Shown one piece after another: positions 22,490 through 32,139 of a stretch of 64,000 bases of DNA. The first letter of the stretch is position 1, and every line of letters starts with the position of its first letter. The translations under genes and the position numbers were made by a program. Under the pieces are notes generated by a model. The model saw only the letters and a program-made list of their open reading frames with translations. It made no database searches and was not told the DNA's origin. Origin of the DNA: Aquatica leii (taxonomy: Eukaryota > Arthropoda > Insecta > Coleoptera > Lampyridae); NCBI GenBank assembly GCA_035610365.1, contig CM069432.1, forward strand, positions 12,338,001 to 12,402,000, read 5' to 3'.

Positions 22490-22614
22490 ATTGTCTCCGT
22501 ACTTCCATCTGGCTTTGGGGTGTGCAGCTTTTCCAGTTCTTGTTTTTTTAGGAGATAGGAACCTCCTGTGTTGCCCACGAATTGCCTCCCACCGATGCTT
22601 GCATTCTTTGCCAT
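22490..22614 (-). pseudogene. Harbinger MADF-BESS gene, exon 2, first segment
   Basis: After an acceptor reading TTTTCAG (minus), the frame gives GKECKHRWEAIRGQHRRFLS followed by TGKAAHPKARWKYGD, the second half of the MADF domain. The exon is split after GGAGAC by hAT element B and continues at 18879. The acceptor lies only 25 bases from the transposase acceptor on the other strand. Confidence 0.8.
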
Positions 22615-22642
22615 CTGAAAACGATAATAATTATTTTTTCAG

Positions 22643-23553
22643 ATTCCCGACCACTGGAGATTCATATCAAACTATTGCATTCAGTTTCCGATTGGAACAT
22701 TCTACTGTGCATGCCATTGTCAATGAAGTGAGTAACGCAATCATTAATAAGCTACTGCCAGTTCATATCCCTACACCACATAAAGAAGATTGGGAAAAAA
22801 TTGGCAAAAAGTTTTGGACCGCTTGGAACTTTCCTAATTGTTTGGGAGCCCTAGACGGCAAGCACATTGAAATCATTGCACCAGCTAATAGTGGTTCTAA
22901 TTATTTTGATTACCAAAAACATTTTCTGTTGTTCTGTTTGCATTAGTCGATGCTGATTACAAATTTCTGGCAGTAGATGTAGGGTCTTACGGCAAAAACA
23001 GTGATGGGGGTATCTTTGCAAACTCCAGACTGGGAAGACAAATGGCTCTTTGAACATACCTGATAGAAGACAACTCACAGATTCTGATATAAAAGCACCT
23101 TACGTTATTTTAGGTGACTCAGCGTTTCCGCTAAAAATTAACCTTCTGAGACCTTTTTCTGCGGTTCAAGTGCTCAATGATATCGAAAAAAGAGTTTTCA
23201 ATTATCGACATTGCCGTGCTAGGCGGGTTGTAGAAAATGCCTTCGGAATATTGGCACAGCGTTTCCGCATTTATTTTAGAAAAATCCATTGCAAACCGAG
23301 CTACGTCGAAAGAATAATTCTTACAACATGCATTCTGCATAATTACTTGCGTAGCACAACCATTACTAGGCAAAAAGCGAATAGTCTTATGGAGAGTAGC
23401 AGCTCGGAAGTTAATAATAACCAATGCATATTGAGAAATTTGCCAAGGCAAGCTGGTAATGCACAAGAAGAAGCATTCCTTTGTCGAGGAGATTTTACCA
23501 GATTTTTCAATTCAAATGCAGGTTCTGTGCCTCGGCAGTATGACAGAATATAA
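22643..23553 (+). pseudogene. Harbinger transposase exon 2 (DDE nuclease)
   Basis: Starts after TTTTTTCAG with RFPTTGDSYQTIAFSFRLE (Arg codon shared with exon 1). Catalytic motifs of HARBI1-type DDE_4 nucleases are visible: WNFPNCLGALDGKHIEI (first Asp), APYVILGDSAFPL (second Asp) and RRVVENAFGILAQRF (Glu). A one-base deletion near 22922 shifts frame before VDADYKFLAVDVGSYGKNSD, and a second near 23053 shifts it back before NIPDRRQL. The last codon is at 23551-23553. All three acidic residues remain, but the two frameshifts make this copy inactive. Confidence 0.9.
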
Positions 23554-23639
23554 CAATTAGATATGTAGGTACAATGTACATGTTTAATATTCCAATAAAG
23601 AGATCATATAATAATTATTGTAGTTGTAATTTCTCTCCA

Positions 23640-23791
23640 ATTGACACCCACACATTTGTTTTGTACTGATTGTCCGAATATCTTCTATGGGACAAATCAT
23701 AGAGTGCGTCATTTTTCCGTACATATTCTATTAATTTTTCATCCATTTCGGATGAAAAATTATGAGCTCTTTTCTGACGTTTATTACTCAT
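23640..23791 (-). pseudogene. Harbinger MADF-BESS gene, exon 1 (N-terminal MADF half)
   Basis: Minus strand from ATG at 23789-23791: MSNKRQKRAHNFSSEMDEKL, then IEYVRKNDALYDLSHRRYSD and NVWVSIGEKL, the first half of a MADF (Myb/SANT-like) domain. In two-gene Harbingers this partner binds DNA and helps import the nuclease. The exon end is uncertain: I see no GT donor at the expected place, so the donor may be mutated. It lies just downstream of the transposase stop, on the opposite strand. Confidence 0.75.
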
Positions 23792-23978
23792 TTTGTGACA
23801 CAGAATTCAGACTATATACAATCTAGACTAAATACAATAATAAAATTAGCAAAAAACGTTGAACGGGCTCAGCACCTGCTCTGCAAATATTCTTTCGTAG
23901 AAACTCGGCGAGCATGCGCTGCCCGAACAATGTGAATGCTTCCTCAAAAAACGCATATGAATCCATAGTTTACAATAT

Positions 23979-24051
23979 TTGTAGAGCACGTGCAGAGCCC
24001 GTTCCGAGCCCTTGCATTGCAGGCCGCTTCCACGATAGTGGGAATAGGCCT
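23979..24051 (-). repeat. Harbinger right terminal inverted repeat
   Basis: Inverted partner of 13352-13424, followed by the TTA duplication at 24052-24054. Confidence 0.93.
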
Positions 24052-24054
24052 TTA

Positions 24055-25346
24055 ATATAAGCTATATCTATAATCTAATCGCCGCGTAACCCATCGCTGA
24101 CAAAGAAGCTTTGCTTCGTCTAATTCAAGTGAAATGGCTTTTTTGTTGACGGTTTAAAAACCAATTTTGCTCTCTGAAAGATTCTATCACAGTCTTTACA
24201 GATCTAAGCATAGCAAACTCTTTTTGAAACGACACGGTCTTTTTTGTACTAGTTGTGTTTGTTGTATCGACGTGACCAAAAGCTTTGAGTACATTAATAT
24301 AATAAAAAAAGTAAAATGATTCTAAATGGGACAGGAAACCACTTGCTTTTGCCCCAACTTCATTTTTCTTCAGATTTTGATAGTTCGGACTTAAAATATA
24401 TAAGACTTGAATAATTTGTTAATTGAGTTCATAGAAAGGAATCTAATTGTCCATCTAGTAGGACAAAAAGGACGAAGATTTCCACTATTCATTTTGAAAT
24501 TGAGAAAATATCCCTAATCGTTTCGAAGAACTTCGCCCAAATGTAATTATATCTCGAGCAATATTTAAAGCGTTTCGACACTTTGTTTGAAGCTGAACAC
24601 TATCCTGGACCTGGTTGTCCAGGATAGTGTTCAGCTGTTGTTCAAATTGTGAGCTAGGCAATGCACAAAAAATGGCTCTAGTTTCCAACGCAACAAATTG
24701 GGTTCGTACACTAGTCACTGTACCAGACATGTTTGCAGCTCTATCAAAGCACTGACTACGACAAAATTTAACAGGCATATCAAATCTATGAAGCACGTCA
24801 AGAATGATTTTCAATAATGTAGCAGACTGGGTATTTAATGTTTCGTAAAAACAAAAAAAAATGTTCTTCTACATCATAATCAGTAGACACATATCGAAAA
24901 CGTATTGAGACCTGCTCCTTCACATGTCACTAGATTCATCGATAATGATTGCATAGTATTTTGCATTTTGGATCATGTCAATGTTCTTACAAAAAAATAA
25001 CGTTTCGTCCATTTACGTAAGAAACGAGAAAGAAATTGACGATTTAGCTTTTATATTTATGTTTACAATTACACAATTATACATAGAAATAATTACAAAT
25101 ACAAACATTTTATTTGGAAAATCTTATTGAGACACTGTGAAGTAACATTTCTTCACAATTGTTTCTTAGGCGCATATCTTTGTTGGATCCAAAATTTACT
25201 TTTAAATAAAAAGTGTAATTCCTTGCCAAGACGTTTTTAAGTTTTACTAGAAAGATATCGGTGAATTTGTTCGGTATTCAAGGTGCTGATTGTAAAGTTT
25301 AGGTCCATGATGAAACCTTCTAGAAATACCGTTGGCACCTATTCAT
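24055..25346 (-). pseudogene. hAT element A transposase, N-terminal and middle part
   Basis: Minus strand: IDMIQNAKYYAIIIDESSDM (first catalytic region, about 25000), then after a frame change HFFLFYETLNTQSATLLKII. The open piece 24814-24485 has FCRSQCFDRAANMSGTVTSV and NTILDNQVQDSVQLQTKCRN. The N-terminal TTF finger expected upstream is absent, so the 5' part appears deleted. The reading ends at the Harbinger insertion and resumes at 13351. Confidence 0.7.
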
Positions 25347-25659
25347 AAAAAAAAATAAATTAAACATTTTGAAAATTTCGATTAAACAAAAATATAGACG
25401 GCGATCTCTTACATTGCTTACTTACTTATGACTAAAGTGCGGATAGTAAGGCAAGCAAAAATACCCAAAAAGTTGGCATAAAAGGCATAATAAACCTGCC
25501 AAAAAGGCAATAAAAAAGGCACAAATATCTATTAAAAATTACAGTTTATTTTTTGTTTTACAATGTTTATTAAGTGTTATTAACAAACAGAAATCAAATA
25601 TTTTTCAATGTTTTGACCAAGAAGCTGTTGTCTATTATCATTTAAAATATTTTTATAGA

Positions 25660-27340
25660 AGGAAAAAGTTCTTTCGACATCACAAGATGTTAGTGGAGCA
25701 AATTTTAATGCCGATGTTTCTGTTATTGTTAAAGATATTTTCTGTTGATGCTTCATGACCTCCCTTTTTTGAATTTCAGTCAGTTATTTAAAGAGGTCAA
25801 AGGAAGGGTTTTTTGATGTGACGGAATCCAATTTTTGATTAATTTTTCTTCCTATAGTCACTGGACATCCTCTTATAATTGCTCTTATTATTTATAATGT
25901 AGCGAAAGATTCGGGCATTGCGGTTTCGCTTTTTTCTAGCTTCTTTAATTCGACAGGAATGCCGGAAAAGTGTGTTTTTATAAAAACTGGTTCTCTCTTA
26001 ACAGCTTCGTCATTAAAAGCTTTTTGAGGTTTAGCAATTGCTGCAGGACCGTCTCGTCAAATAATTCAACCACCTGAAGTAAGACAATTCAATTTAATGT
26101 ATAAGACAATGTCAGATTATAGTATGAAATGTACCTCTTTAATTTTTTCAAAATGTGTGGCATAAAAAATGCAAGCAGATAACCAAGTTCCCCATTTTGT
26201 TATGATAGGTTCCGGTGGAAGTTTAACATCTGGAAGTTTTTCTTTATAGGCCCTTACCTGTAATGGTGCTTTTACAAAAACCTGAAATAAAATCCAATAA
26301 TCAAAAAGAGAATCTAATATGTTAGAGATTTTTACCTTTTTGGTGGCAGAAATTAACATGTTTACTATTGCAAACTCGTCTCTAATGAATTCACACACCT
26401 TATGTATTCCATGTGCTAGACAAGTTAAATGTTTTAAATTCGGATAAAATATTTCTAATGCCTGAGCGGATTGGATCATATAAGATGCTGCATCGGTTAC
26501 GAATAAGAGAACCTTTTCTTTTTTACGCCATTGGGATACAGAAGTCCTACAAACATAAAATCATATAATTGTAATTAATAGATTAAATTATATTAAACAA
26601 TCATTAAAAAAAAACTTACGTTCATCGAAAAAATTTGCAACTGTTTTGTGATTGGTCTGTGGAATTTATTTGGATGCTAGCAAATAAGCTTTTCCTGGTT
26701 CTAGTTCAGACAATTTACCAACTACAAAGTTTGCTATATATCGACGTCTGCAATCGGTTGTTTCATCAACCGAAGTCCAAATGTAATGGTACCCAATGTC
26801 ATTCCTTATTGTCTGTATTTTCTATAAAAGGTAAACCAGCATTTTGAAAATTGTTAATACTTTAATTAAACTGCTTACCGATTGGTATCATATTTCTAAA
26901 TAATTTTTTCTCAAAGTTGATTCATCTGGAACAACTTGTTCGGTGTATTTTTCGAAGAAATTGCGAAAATTGATATTATCAAGTTTTTTAAGAGGAATTT
27001 GAGCCGATACCAATGCTTGGCACAAATCTAGAGCAAAAGTTGTTTTTGATGGGCCAGGTTTATTCTGTTGATCTTTTATAACGTTTTTAACAATGGTTGT
27101 TTCATAGTTTTTTTAATATTTTTGAAATGTAAACCACTATCCAAGTGTTGTTTTACATGGTACTTTTTAGTAGCACCGATCTAAAATAATACATATACTA
27201 GTAATTAAAAGCATTTAAATTAAGATAATACAAACTTACTGATTTTGAACAAACTTGACAAAAAAAGTTTTCCCCGTCGGTTATTAAATTATTGTCCAAT
27301 TTACTCCACTTATAATTATTTTCAAATTTTGATTGTTTAT
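25660..27340 (-). pseudogene. BED-hAT transposase (multi-exon)
   Basis: Exons on minus: BED finger (about 27340-27243, LFCQVCSKS); intron; TKKYHVKQHLDSGLHFKN (about 27178); KPGPSKTTFALDLCQALVSA and NINFRNFFEKYTEQVVPDES; intron; TSVDETTDCRRRYIANFVVG (first Asp, about 26790); VTDAASYMIQSAQALEIFYP (second Asp, about 26500); LTCLAHGIHKVCEFIRDEFA; intron; KLPPEPIITKWGTWLSACIF; intron; C-terminal dimerisation region to about 25660. The core matches the hAT family from which vertebrate CGGBP1 is thought to derive. The Met codon is mutated, and stops are present near 26900 and 26690. Confidence 0.75.
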
Positions 27341-27720
27341 TAGGTGACCTTTTTTAAAACTTACTCACAGCACAACAGCAATAGACTATCACCGTGTGAC
27401 AATATCACAGGTATTTATAACAAAGAAAGAATATTTTAGTCATTTGTTTCAGTCATATAAAGGAATCCCACCGGACAGAATTAAAATAATCTATATTTGT
27501 TTGCTTTACTTAGGTACTGAGTACACCTATAAAATATGATTCATTCCGAAATCCTTCCGGTTTTGTAAATGGTGTTCTGTTAAGCCTGTCATTGTACATA
27601 ATCTTAGTATAAATTCTTACAATAGTTCTAAGCGGCATTTGTATTTAATGTTTTCTGGAAACCATTGTTTAACAAAACGAAAAAAATCCCTGTAGTTATT
27701 TATAGGTTCGTGGTAAGACC

Positions 27721-28955
27721 CAAGGATACTAAACGAATAGAATTGCTCGATCACTCGATTTATTCTGCTGAGATCATGTGACACGCTGACGTCACGCGTA
27801 GACCTCGCTCTTGATACTTCTATCACAATCTGTACTAAGATGCACGTTAGAAGGCTTCTAAATATTTTATTTGAATAAATTTGACATCTTTTGATTTAAT
27901 AAGCAATGGCAATAGTGTTCATAATCGAAATATTTTTTTTATTAATTAGTTTAGTTGATTTTCTTATTATTTATAATTTTTTAAAGATAAAAAATTACAT
28001 TTAAACGTAATCAAGCTGAAATTAATTTGCTGTTTAAATTATTTTCACTTGAACGGAAGGAAACTTTCACAAAAAATTAATCTCGTTTGCTGTTTGATGC
28101 ATTCATTTTTAAATTCAACTATATAAAAATTGCTATTAATTTTATAATTTACGGACAAAATAAAATGTACTATTTACGGTTAAATAAATGCATTCAAATT
28201 TAATTTAATTTTCTTCGTTTTATTCTTTCTTCATCGGTTTCTTGAGCTGGTGTATTCTTTCTACTCTTTTTTCACTAAGCTTTATATTTTGATAGTTCAT
28301 TCTGATAATGGTAATGTTTTCTTTTTTTTAATTTATAGCTTAATTTTTTTACGTGTGACTTTTTGAAGAATCACCGTGGGAATGTTTGAAGCAGTGATTC
28401 CATTTTTTTGCTTTTTTATGCCATTTTTTTACTAAATTAATGTTAATCAATTTTATTTAAAAAACCTAATAATTCATTTTGTAAATCTCGTTCATATAAC
28501 TCCTCTGTAAAATGAGTAGAACAAATTACGCTAGTATTAGAATTCATGTTTTCGGCCCTCTTACAACGCCTAATCCATTCATTTTTAATCGTAATAGACA
28601 CTAAATCGGTGCTTTTTGGGAACTTGTGGTATGTAATCTTTTTTTTATTTTTGGTTGCAATCAGGTTGTTATGGCAACTAAATACAGCGCAACTTCTAAT
28701 ATAATGTAAATAAGTTAAAGTTTTAAATGAAACCTGATAATAATTAGAAATTCTTACAAGCAACTTGTAGGCACGTATTTGAACGAATAAAACACCAACA
28801 AATGTAATAATTAATATTTAAAAAATCGCAAAACCGTTGTATTTAAGCACTATTTATAAGCAGCAAGCGGATATGTGGTCTACGGCTGACGTCCCGCGTC
28901 AAGATTTACATTGCGAGAATACGAATCGAGCAATCCTATTCATTTAGTATCCTTG
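27721..28955 (-). mobile_element. P-like element: THAP domain, 31-bp inverted repeats
   Basis: A 1235-bp insertion with ends CAAGGATACTAAA..ATTGCTCGAT inverted over 31 bp with 2 mismatches. GGTAAGACC is duplicated at 27712-27720 and 28956-28964 (8 or 9 bp depending on the terminal base). The unoccupied site is visible in the plus-strand paralogue at about 1417-1432. Thirty-one-bp repeats, an 8-bp-class duplication and a THAP domain together fit the P superfamily. Subterminal GCTGACGTCxCGCGT occurs near both ends. It is too short for a full P transposase. Confidence 0.8.
28443..28763 (-). CDS. THAP-domain protein of the P-like element (N-terminal part only)
   Basis: 106 residues on minus. The THAP zinc finger is recognisable: CAVFSCHNN (C-x4-C), then FPKS, NEWIRRCKRAEN with the conserved Trp, then SVICSTHF (C-x2-H). 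THAP domains of P transposases bind the element's own subterminal sites. The frame ends 38 residues after the His with no coiled coil or catalytic domain, so this may be a decoy or remnant. The start codon is not certain; upstream residues look non-native and the N-terminal Met of the domain may lie in an earlier exon. Confidence 0.75.
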   Translation of the reverse strand: MLVRISNYYQVSFKTLTYLHYIRSCAVFSCHNNLIATKNKKKITYHKFPKSTDLVSITIKNEWIRRCKRAENMNSNTSVICSTHFTEELYERDLQNELLGFLNKID

Positions 28956-29218
28956 GGTAAGACCTTTTGAGCAAAAAATATTAATTATATTATTGTACGT
29001 AATTTAAGTAAAATTCTGTAATGCGTTATTGTCATCTACCTATTAAAACACTGTTTACACAAACTTTTCAAAATGTATATGTACAAAAGGCAATATAAAA
29101 TAATACTCTTTAAAAAGGCAAAAAAGACAAAAAGTTACACAAAAAGGCAAAATAAGCAGGCTTCAGGCATTTGACTGACTGTCAGCTCTTTACTTATGAA
29201 GTTAACGCTAATAAAAGA

Positions 29219-30960
29219 TATTTACACTTTTCACGAAGTTCATAAAACTTAGAAAGCTTACAAACTTTGAAAAATTTACAATATTTGACGTTTCGACAGT
29301 CATGTCGCTGTCTTCTTCAGAACAAACTGAAACTGAAGGTATAGGATCTTAACAAGCCTTTATATTACACCGTTCCGGACAGTGGTTCGTGACGGTTTCG
29401 ATTCATTAGTCTTCCGGAACATGTTTTTCCATATTGACGCTAGATCGATTCCATTATCCCTATTGAAATTGTCGTACTTCTGGATTTTGATGCCTTCCTT
29501 GTATAATTTGGGCCAGAAGTTTTGGGATTTAGCCAACATTGTTGCCTCTTCAAATTTTATTCTGTGACCGGTGTCTAAGAAATGTTCCGCAACAGCAGAT
29601 CTTGTGTTATGTTTCTTTGTATCCGCCTTATGTTATTTTAATCTGGTAGCTATGTTGCGCCCCGCTTGTCCTATCTAAGCCAGCTCACACGAACAAGGGA
29701 TGTGGTAGACCCTTGGTTCTTCGAGTGGTTCTTTTGTTTCATTTGATTTTGAGAAATTGGCAGCTATTTTATTTGTTGCAGTGAAGTATCTCTAAGTATC
29801 CTGGCTATTTTATCCGTGCAGCCTTTTGTGTAAGGAAGAAAGGAAGTTGCCACGGGGTCTTCCTTCTTTGGTTTTACCTTACTGTGTTTGTTAATTGCTC
29901 GATATATGTCTCCTTTGCTGAAACGGTTTTTTGTTAAGGCGTTCGTTAGGTGACCTAGCTTGGTGTTTAACGTATTCGGTTCACTGATCGCCTTGGCCCT
30001 GTGTACTAAAGTTTTTTAACTGAAAATTTCTGAGCTGGATGATGATGTGATTCGGCGTTGAGGTATCTGTCAGTATGTGTCGGTTTTCTATATACTTGAT
30101 GCCCCAATCTGTTGTCCATCTTTCGAGTGACCAGTACGTCCAAGAACGGAATGCTTCTGTTTGTTTCCTTTTCCATGGTAAATTTGATGTTGGAATCTAA
30201 CTGGTTGATGTGATCCAGAAAGTTGTGTAGTGTTTCTGCTCCATGAGACCAAATTACAAATGTATCGTCCACATAACGTAGCCAGCATTTTGGTTTGAGG
30301 GTAGCGGTTTCTAATGCTTTTTCTTCAAAATCTTTCATAAATAGATTGGCGATGACTGGAGAAAGTGATGATCCCATGGCTGCTCCTTCAATTTGTTCGT
30401 ATACGATATTGTTGAATGAGAAGTATGTGGACTTTAAGCATAGCTCAATTAGTCCGTTAAGCTCCTCATCCAAATCCGCTTTTCGTAATTTAGTCTTGAT
30501 GATCTCTAGTGCTGTTTGTAGTGGCACTTTTGTGTAGAAAGATGTCACATTAAAACTGACTAAAATGTCTTCTGATTCCAATTTAATTTCTTTAATCCTT
30601 GAGATGAAGTGCTGGGAATTCCTTACGTGATGGATGCTTTTTCCCTTAAGCGGTTGTAAAATCGTACATAAGTATCTAGCCAGAAGAAGGGTGGCTGAAC
30701 CTGTAGCACTCACAATTGGGCGAAGCGGTACCCCTGGTTTGAGAATTTTTGAAAGGCCGTAAAGGTACGGCATCCCGGTGTCTGTAGGAATTAGTCGTCT
30801 CGTTTGATGTTCCGGGATCGTGCTTGCGGATTTTACAGCAACCGAAATCTTTCTCTCTATAGATTTTATTGGGTTCGTCTTCAATGGTTTGTACGCCGAA
30901 TAAATAAAATAAAGTTTATAAGCTTTCTAAGTTTTATAAACTTCGTGAAAAGTGTAAATA
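29219..30960 (-). mobile_element. Penelope-like element with inverted terminal repeats
   Basis: RT plus GIY-YIG gene on minus, bounded by an inverted pair of 49-50 bp, 29219-29267 and 30911-30960 (2 mismatches). Penelope-like elements are known for terminal repeats in either orientation. Near the 3' side the minus strand has CTGAAGAAGACAGCGACATG followed by ACTGTCGAAACGTC (29286-29320), resembling the hammerhead-like motif reported in Penelope repeats. Length 1.74 kb, shorter than intact elements, so the 5' part is missing. Confidence 0.85.
29400..30884 (-). pseudogene. Penelope-like reverse transcriptase with degraded GIY-YIG domain
   Basis: Open piece 30884-30006 (292 residues) has Penelope RT motifs: LYGLSKILKPGVPLRPIVSA, LVSFNVTSFYTKVPLQTALE, AAMGSSLSPVIANLFMKDFE, WLRYVDDTFVIWSHG (YVDD) and SIPFLDVLVTRKMDN with YRKPTHTDRYLN. 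A stop after SVKKL and frame changes precede a GIY-YIG-type tail at about 29690-29440: IPCSCELA-stop-IGQAGRNIATRLK, the Tyr replaced by a stop. N-terminal residues upstream of RT are absent. The gene is inactive because the frame is broken. Confidence 0.88.
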
Positions 30961-32139
30961 TGAAACGCGGTTCAAAACCCGAAAATATTTATTTGTTAAA
31001 AAATCATGGCCGCGAAAGCCTCAAAAATAATGCTAATAAAAGAGACTATTACTAAAATTTGTGCTACTCAAACGCCGTTTTCTAAAACGAAATTGCTCCA
31101 ATACTTAACAGTAATCAAAAATATGGATCTTAAGATCGTTTTAAAAATTAGACCTAAAAATATTAAATTATTTATTAACGTTATTTATCGCGAGGCGAAA
31201 GAGTCCAGCGGTTCCGTCTGAAAACCCGACAATTAACAACATCAAAAATTAACCAACAATCCAGATTTGAATAATTTTAACGATTTTATAGTAAACAAGC
31301 AATCTTATGGTTTACCATTCCGATCGCATTTTATTTTGCAAATTCATGTGTTTGTAGTGCCATGTGAGTTTTTACTTTAGTTTTAAGTTTCCTGCAGCTG
31401 GATATCTCAAGTATTCGAAGTTGATCATTTGTTCCACGATATTTCATTCAACTTCAACCATACAGTTCTTTGTAATTTTCAATTGAATGCAGATTTGTTT
31501 TAATGTACGTGGGTGACATCTTCTGCAGATTATCTAATTAAGCAATCACAGTTTATTTATATTTGTTGGCCGCATTCTATACCCAAATTTGATCTAAGAT
31601 TCCATAAGTTTGTTGATTTTAGCATTAAATAATAAACGCTTTATTTTATTAGTCTAGTCACAAATGCTTTCTTCTCGTATAAATTTCGTTACGCGTTCTG
31701 AGAGAATACGCCTTTGTAAACTTGACCAAACACGAGTCTTCACAATTGATCTATTACTTTGAAAGCTGTGTTGCTCGTCACTAATTTCAATGCTGTACTA
31801 CAAAACTAAGCCATAATTTCTAAGTTTTAATTTGTCGCACTTTTTAAGAATGGAGATCATATAACGTCTATTTGTTAGAGATGCTTCTACGTTTTAAAAT
31901 AAACGTGAAATCTCTTTAAGCAGACTACAATGCGTTTGTATGATTGTATATATAAGGCGTTTAAAAAAGGATTAGAATAAACCAAAATTAACAAAAAAGT
32001 AATAAAAATGGGTCCGCAAGGTACCGGTCTTGGAGATATGGAATGTTGTTCTTTTTTACCTCTTTATTTCTTTTGCAAATACTTGCATTTTCTTGTCATG
32101 ATTATAAACGACTTTTGGCTTAGACCGTTACACTCTTGA
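30961..32139. other. Unassigned stretch
   Basis: Contains one small ORF (31006-31221, basic, 71 residues, no recognised motif) just outside the Penelope-like repeat. The rest, to 31954, is AT-rich with no visible gene. Positions 31955-32055 are a dispersed repeat listed separately. Confidence 0.4.
31955..32055 (+). repeat. Dispersed repeat, copy 1
   Basis: Reads GGCGTTTAAAAAAGGATTAG then AAAAATGGGTCCGCAAGGTAC and GGAGATATGGAA. The reverse of 37735-37850 is the same family (GTGTTTAAAAAAGAGTAAAG, AAAAATGGTCCGCAAAGGAA, CGAGATATGGAA). No coding capacity. Confidence 0.6.

Larger units (their letters stand above)
13352..24051. mobile_element. PIF/Harbinger element with two genes, enlarged by nested insertions
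   Basis: Terminal inverted repeats of about 73 bp (5 mismatches) start AGGCYTATTC and run through GTGGAAGCGGCCTGCAATGC. The left copy is 13352-13424, the right 23979-24051. The target duplication TTA occurs at 13349-13351 and 24052-24054, as expected for PIF/Harbinger. It encodes a DDE nuclease on plus and a MADF-BESS protein on minus, the usual pair for this superfamily. Subtracting the LINE (4.2 kb) and hAT B (3.6 kb) leaves an element of about 2.9 kb, a normal size. It is inserted in hAT element A. Confidence 0.95.
12908..25346 (-). mobile_element. ZMYM1-like hAT element A (outer level of the nest)
   Basis: Two parts of one minus-strand element flank the Harbinger insertion. The right part (24052-25346) encodes the N-terminal and middle transposase. 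The left part (12908-13351) encodes the C-terminal dimerisation region. Ends look inverted: CATAGGCGCCGACTTGTAT on the left, and AATAGGTGCCAACGGTAT when the right end is reversed. I could not find a clean 8-bp target duplication. The reading is broken by stops, and the N-terminal TTF-type finger region seems missing. Confidence 0.7.
25430..29170 (-). mobile_element. BED-finger hAT (CGGBP1-related), minus-strand copy
   Basis: Best copy of the family also seen at 1-60 and 1229-10655. Both ends carry repeats of TTGCCTTTTTGGCA-like sequence. It is interrupted by the THAP element at 27721-28955. Relative to the plus-strand copy it keeps the middle of the gene (27180-26400), which the other copy lacks. 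Terminal borders are approximate. Confidence 0.75.

Noticed and set aside
30804..31055. Plus-strand ORF over the Penelope-like right end
   Set aside because: Spans the end of the antisense RT and the terminal repeat; not a plausible gene.
31006..31221. 71-residue basic ORF next to the Penelope-like element
   Set aside because: No recognisable domain and no evidence that it is part of the element; kept only as unassigned sequence.
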